Assembly: GCF_036924525.1 (NCBI RefSeq)
Contig: NZ_JAZHRU010000001.1
Span: 3,873,001-3,937,000, forward strand
Direction of reading: 5' to 3'
Length of the DNA stretch: 64,000 bases
Origin: Bradyrhizobium sp. AZCC 1719
Lineage (GTDB): Bacteria > Pseudomonadota > Alphaproteobacteria > Rhizobiales > Xanthobacteraceae
The position numbers and the translations under genes were made by a program. Shown here piece by piece: positions 60,321-64,000 of the stretch (the stretch's first letter is position 1; each line of letters begins with the position of its first letter). The notes under the pieces are model-generated. The model was not told the DNA's origin, ran no database searches, and was given only the letters and a program-made list of their open reading frames with translations.

Positions 60321-61514
60321 TTATCCGTCCATCCCGGGGGGGTCCGGCGCGACGGCTAAATCGTGGAAATGCTTCGGGAAAGCGTCACGAAGGTCGATCT
60401 TTTGAAGGGTTCCAGCAATCTTCTCCGACGCACCCCCACGGCCATAGGGTGGCTCTACGCCCGGATCAGGGGGGAACTGACCTTCGAAGATGCGCGCTAG
60501 ACCTGCGAGAATGGCGGCCGAATCGGCTGGACAATCGCGGATCGAGGCGGCGCGCAGCCGCCCCTTCTGGCGGTCGCCGATATTGATCGAGGGCACGCCG
60601 ATAGCGGGTGCCTCCAGGATGCCGCTCGACGAATTGCCGACCACGGCGTCGGCAAGCCGTAGCGCCGCCCAGTAACGCTCGCTGCCAAGCGAGGTGAAGT
60701 GAAAAGCGTGGTCTGGCCGCGCCGCGACGAAGGCCTTAATGGCATCGTCGATCGCGCGATAGCCGGGATCGGCGTTGACGCCGGTGAAGATGATGCTGCG
60801 GTCCTTGACTTCGGCGAGCGCGCCGAGGAGTGCGGCAACGTTCGTTGCGTCCGTATCCGGCCGTGCCGTGGTTGGATGCAGCGTGACCAGGAGAAAGCGT
60901 TCCGGGCCACTGATGCCAAGCTCTGTGAACAGCGCGGTCCGGCTTAGCGCGGGCGCCGTGCTGGCGAGATCAAGGCCCGGTGCGCCGACATTGAAGACGA
61001 AATCAGGATTTTCGCCCATCTGGATCACGCGCTGCCTATAGGGCTCGGCCGCCACGAAATGCAGGCAGGCCATCTTCGTGATGGCATGGCGGATCGCGTC
61101 GTCGAAGGCGCCGGCGGTGATCTCGCCGCCATGGATGTGAGCGATCGGAATGTTCAACAGCGTCGCCGCGACCGCGGCAGCCAGCACCTCGTAGCGGTCG
61201 CCGAGCACGACCAGAACATCCGGCGCGAGCTGGGGAAGCACTTCGGCAAAGCCGGAAACGCCTATGCCGGTACCGCGTGCCACCGTCTCGGCGCGGTCGT
61301 CGTGCAGTTGCAGATCGATCTTCGCTGCGATTGAAAAACCGTCGGCCTCGATGGCTCGCCAGGTCTCGCCGAAGCGCGGCATAAGATGCATGCTGCAGGC
61401 GATAATGCTGAGTTGGACGTCAGCCATCTCCTTCAGCCGCATCAGGATGCCCCGCAACAATCCGTAGTCGGCCCGCGAACCGGTGACGACGGCGATGCGG
61501 CGACTTGCGGTCAT
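60321..61514 (-). CDS. legG: UDP-N-acetylglucosamine 2-epimerase, hydrolysing (NeuC/LegG-like)
   Basis: A 397-residue enzyme of the hydrolysing 2-epimerase group. RIAVVTGSRADYGLLRGILM at the N-terminus, VLGDRYEVLAAAVAATLLNIPIAHIHGGEITAGAFDDAIRHAITKM (about 88-133) and GNSSSGILEAPAIGVPSINIGDRQ (about 295-318) are highly characteristic. In legionaminic synthesis LegG removes the nucleotide and inverts C2 to give the 6-deoxy-diacetamido-mannose substrate for LegI. The ATG at 61514 overlaps the stop of the cytidylyltransferase gene (ATGA); a slightly longer frame from 61529 is not needed. Confidence 0.92.
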   Translation of the reverse strand: MTASRRIAVVTGSRADYGLLRGILMRLKEMADVQLSIIACSMHLMPRFGETWRAIEADGFSIAAKIDLQLHDDRAETVARGTGIGVSGFAEVLPQLAPDVLVVLGDRYEVLAAAVAATLLNIPIAHIHGGEITAGAFDDAIRHAITKMACLHFVAAEPYRQRVIQMGENPDFVFNVGAPGLDLASTAPALSRTALFTELGISGPERFLLVTLHPTTARPDTDATNVAALLGALAEVKDRSIIFTGVNADPGYRAIDDAIKAFVAARPDHAFHFTSLGSERYWAALRLADAVVGNSSSGILEAPAIGVPSINIGDRQKGRLRAASIRDCPADSAAILAGLARIFEGQFPPDPGVEPPYGRGGASEKIAGTLQKIDLRDAFPKHFHDLAVAPDPPGMDG

Positions 61515-62257
61515 GGGGATTTCCGCCATGGCGACGCATCGAGCATACGGTGTTCGATGACATAGGATGCGTAGGCGAGGTCGGCAGCACTCTCGATTTC
61601 GATCGAATGCAGGCGGTCCATCATGATGCCGTAGCTTGCGGAGGGATCGGCATAGATCTTTCGGTGCTTGCGCATGGCGTCCCAGCCGACGAGATAGAGC
61701 GCACCGTTCATGGTGACTTCAGGCGCCTGGTCCTGCCGTCGCTGCGCCGTCGTCTTCAGCATCTTCTCAACGATGCCGCCAATCGAGCCGTCCTCGCCCA
61801 GCGTCCCGACGAAGATTGAGGCCACTTCGGTCTCGCGCATGCCGACCACCAGGCTCGCCTTGCGCCTGGCGAACAGCTCGACCGCTTCGTCAAAATGTTC
61901 CGGCCGCGCGAAGGGCGATGATGGTTCCAGCAGCATGATGCCGTCGTAGCGCCGTCCTTCATGCGTCTCGATCCAGTCCATCGCGTGAACCACCACGTCG
62001 TTGGAGGAGGCTGTGTCGGTCGCAAGCTCGGCTGGGCGCTCGAACAGCACCTCGGCGCCATGCCGCTTCGCCTCGGCCCGGATCTCCGCGCTGTCGCTGG
62101 AGACGATCAGACGCGAGCAGTAGCGCGACTGCCGCGCCGCCCTTGCCTTGTAGCCGACCAGGCTGAGGCCGCCGATCTCGCGCAGATTCTTGCCGGGCAA
62201 TCCCTTGGATCCGCCGCGGCCCACCAGTAGGAACAAAATCTCAGGCGAATTCGTCAT
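61511..62257 (-). CDS. legF: CMP-nonulosonate cytidylyltransferase (NeuA/LegF-like)
   Basis: A 248-residue cytidylyltransferase. LVGRGGSKGLPGKNLREIGG is the nucleotide-binding loop, DSAEIRAEAKRHGAEVLFERPAEL follows, and MLLEPSSPFARPEHFDEAVELF is the conserved QPTSP-like segment. It activates the nonulosonic acid to its CMP form. It is the first gene of a leftward pair with the LegG-like gene and is divergent from the LegI-like gene, separated by 184 bases. Confidence 0.9.
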   Translation of the reverse strand: MTNSPEILFLLVGRGGSKGLPGKNLREIGGLSLVGYKARAARQSRYCSRLIVSSDSAEIRAEAKRHGAEVLFERPAELATDTASSNDVVVHAMDWIETHEGRRYDGIMLLEPSSPFARPEHFDEAVELFARRKASLVVGMRETEVASIFVGTLGEDGSIGGIVEKMLKTTAQRRQDQAPEVTMNGALYLVGWDAMRKHRKIYADPSASYGIMMDRLHSIEIESAADLAYASYVIEHRMLDASPWRKSP

Positions 62258-62441
62258 TTACTCTCGACAATCCCGCTGTCAGCGCCGGACAAGGACCAGT
62301 GCGATTCGTCATCCGTCAGGGACCTAAAGGGAACACCTCAAGCCGCCTGCTTGCGTTGCTTTTACCAGTGTACTCGACTAAGACAACCGCTTGACGGGCG
62401 GGCGATTTCGATCGTCCCCCGCGCCCAGCGACGAAGACCGC
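62258..62441. promoter_or_regulatory. Divergent gap between the legF-like and legI-like genes
   Basis: A 184-base region that must hold both promoters of the nonulosonate genes. I see no clear inverted repeat; promoter hexamers are not convincing in either direction. Confidence 0.3.
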
Positions 62442-63524
62442 ATGCATCGCCGAACCCTGATCATTGCCGAGGCCGGTGTGAATCACAACGGCGATCGCGC
62501 GCGGGCGCTTGAGCTCGTGGAGGCCGCCGCGCGGGCCGGGGCCGACGTCGTCAAGTTTCAGTCGTTTCGTGCCGACAAGCTGGCGACTGCGGGTGCCGCG
62601 AAGGCGAGCTATCAGCAGGCGACCACGGGCAACGAGCAGTCGCAGCTCGAAATGCTGAGGGCGCTCGAGCTCAGCCAGGATGACGAGGAGCGCATTGCAG
62701 TCGCCTGTGCCGCAGCCGGCATCACCTACATGTCGACCCCATTCGATGCCGAAAGCGCCACGCATCTGGTCCGCCGAATCGGGGTCTCAACGCTGAAGGT
62801 CGGATCGGGCGATCTTACCAATGCGCCGCTCCTGTTGCATCTGGCGCGCTTTCGGCTGCCGATCATCCTGTCGACGGGTATGGCGACACTGGCGGAAGTG
62901 GAGCAGGCCCTCGGCGTCATCGCCTTCGGCTATTTCAGTGACGCGACTGCGCGGCCGGCAAGTGCCGATTTCGCAAAGCTTCTGCTCGACCGCGAGACCT
63001 GGACCGAACTGCGCGCCAAGGTCACGCTGCTGCATTGCACGACCGAATATCCGGCCGATCCGCGGTCGATCAACCTGCGCGCGATGGCGACGCTACACGA
63101 TGCGTTCGGGCTTCCCGTTGGCTTTTCCGATCACAGTCGTGGGATCCATGTTGCGGCAGCCGCGGTCGCGCTCGGTGCGGCCGTGATCGAAAAACATCTG
63201 ACGCTCGATCGCAATCTGCCGGGGCCCGATCACCGCGCCTCGATTGAACCCGACGAAATGGCCGCGATGATTGCGTCGATCCGCGACGTCGAGCTCGCGC
63301 TCGGTGACGGCCGCAAGGTGCCTGCGCCGGAAGAGATTCCAAATCGCGCAGTGGCACGGCGGAGCCTGGTTGCGATCCGCCCCGTTCGCGCCGGCGAGCG
63401 CTTCACGGAAGACAATCTCGGCGTCAAGCGGCCCGGTGACGGCATCCCGCCGATCGAATATTGGAGCTATCTCGGCAAGACGGCACAGCGCGACTATGGG
63501 GCCAACGAGGCGCTGGAGCCATGA
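62442..63524 (+). CDS. legI: Nonulosonic acid synthase (NeuB/LegI-like)
   Basis: A 360-residue synthase condensing a diacetamido hexose with phosphoenolpyruvate. RTLIIAEAGVNHNGDRARALELVEAAARAGADVVKFQSF (about 4-42), TYMSTPFDAESA, STLKVGSGDLTN, and HCTTEYPADPRSINLRAM are NeuB traits; a C-terminal SAF (antifreeze-like) domain follows from about 300 (RRSLVAIRPVRAGERFTEDNLGVKRPG). The ATG at 62442 begins the homology. The stop overlaps the next gene (ATGA). LegI rather than NeuB is preferred because LegB and LegC are present. Confidence 0.92.
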   Translation: MHRRTLIIAEAGVNHNGDRARALELVEAAARAGADVVKFQSFRADKLATAGAAKASYQQATTGNEQSQLEMLRALELSQDDEERIAVACAAAGITYMSTPFDAESATHLVRRIGVSTLKVGSGDLTNAPLLLHLARFRLPIILSTGMATLAEVEQALGVIAFGYFSDATARPASADFAKLLLDRETWTELRAKVTLLHCTTEYPADPRSINLRAMATLHDAFGLPVGFSDHSRGIHVAAAAVALGAAVIEKHLTLDRNLPGPDHRASIEPDEMAAMIASIRDVELALGDGRKVPAPEEIPNRAVARRSLVAIRPVRAGERFTEDNLGVKRPGDGIPPIEYWSYLGKTAQRDYGANEALEP

Positions 63525-64000
63525 GCCTGATCGTGCTCTGCGCCGGTGGTCATGCCCGCGTTGTCATCGAAGCATTGCGCAGTCGTGGCATATGTCCCGC
63601 CGCGGTGACGGATAGCGACCCCGCCCTCTTGGGTGACATGGTCGGGGGTATTCCGATCACGGGACCCGACGAAGATATCCTGAAGATGAGCGTGGATGCA
63701 GTCGAGCTTGTGAACGGCTTGGGCAACCGCGCCTCGCGCGCCGATTCGGGCATGTCCGGCCGGCGTACACTGTTTGGCCGTTTCGCAGCTCTGGGTTACC
63801 GGTTTCCAGTAGTCGCGCATGTCTCCGCGGCGATTGCCTCCGATGCGACACTCGGCGAAGGCGCTCAGGTGATGGCGGGTGCCGTCATCCAACCGGCGGC
63901 GCGGATCGGGCGGAATGCTCTGGTGAATACGCGCGCGGTGGTGGAGCATGACTGCATTGTGGGAGACCACGCACATGTCGCGCCGGGGGCGGTGCTCTGC
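63521..64000 (+). CDS. NeuD/PglD/LegH-like acetyltransferase (3' end beyond window)
   Basis: At least 160 residues, open at the right edge. It begins MSLIVLCAGGHARVVIEALRS, the Rossmann-like GxGGHA-x-VV start of the NeuD/PglD family. The later part enters hexapeptide coils (AAIASDATLGEGAQVMAGAVIQPAARIG, then NTRAVVEHDCIVGDHAHVAPGAVLC). EHDC contains the catalytic His of PglD enzymes. It is translationally coupled to the LegI-like gene (ATGA). It could be LegH, which acetylates the 4-amino group before LegG acts, or a NeuD-type acetyltransferase. Confidence 0.88.
   Translation, partial: MSLIVLCAGGHARVVIEALRSRGICPAAVTDSDPALLGDMVGGIPITGPDEDILKMSVDAVELVNGLGNRASRADSGMSGRRTLFGRFAALGYRFPVVAHVSAAIASDATLGEGAQVMAGAVIQPAARIGRNALVNTRAVVEHDCIVGDHAHVAPGAVLC

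Overview
The window looks like chromosome of a Bradyrhizobium-type alphaproteobacterium. It is GC-rich and holds many solo substrate-binding proteins (TctC/Bug, AfuA-like and TRAP families), FadR-type GntR regulators beside catabolic operons, CaiB-type CoA transferases, and a short intergenic inverted repeat (CGTCATTGCGAG...) that I recall from Bradyrhizobium genomes. The taxon is inferred from gene content, not from a marker gene. I see no rRNA, tRNA, CRISPR array, transposase or phage gene.

Positions 1-19,450 are catabolic. A leftward operon encodes a TctC receptor, a two-subunit molybdenum hydroxylase of the nicotinate/isoquinoline dehydrogenase type, a ModA-like protein without a signal peptide, a GntR regulator, and the start of a Tat-exported protein. 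A rightward set encodes an AfuA-like receptor, MmgE/PrpD, an SDR that lacks the usual Ser/Tyr, a DMSO-reductase-family molybdoenzyme and a crotonase. Next comes a GntR-controlled unit that looks tied to 2-hydroxyacid and glyoxylate metabolism: a GlcD-type FAD/Fe-S oxidoreductase plus a GlcG-like protein on one strand, and two tandem serine-glyoxylate-type aminotransferases plus a second crotonase on the other. An 18-bp perfect palindrome between the regulator and the oxidoreductase gene is the likely operator.

Positions 19,450-32,760 hold two small exported proteins (one a collagen-like lipoprotein) and then a mixed cassette. In it, a class II aldolase, MTA phosphorylase (MtnP) and methylthioribose-1-phosphate isomerase (MtnA) sit among the three genes of a complete tripartite tricarboxylate transporter. 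The enzyme set matches the MTA/5'-deoxyadenosine-to-DHAP shunt; its pairing with this transporter is the most interesting metabolic hypothesis here. A TRAP transporter operon with a type II dehydroquinate dehydratase, a divergent GntR gene and paired TCATATGA sites follows, then a class III CoA transferase.

Positions 33,099-36,521 encode an 1140-residue secreted M10 (serralysin-like) metalloprotease with one RTX patch and five 119-residue tryptophan-rich modules. The modules repeat every 357 bp and four are nearly identical in DNA.

Positions 36,902-64,000 form a surface-glycan locus that continues past the right edge. It has two flippases and two polymerase-like membrane proteins. The other genes are glycosyltransferases, an amidotransferase (AsnB type), methyltransferases, acetyltransferases and epimerases. 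A WlbA-WlbB-WlbC set fits 2,3-diacetamido uronic acid synthesis. A dispersed set (LegB, LegC, LegG, LegF, LegI and a NeuD/LegH-like acetyltransferase) fits CMP-legionaminic acid synthesis. Overlapping stop and start codons (ATGA, GTGA, TAATG) link most neighbours and helped fix several starts.
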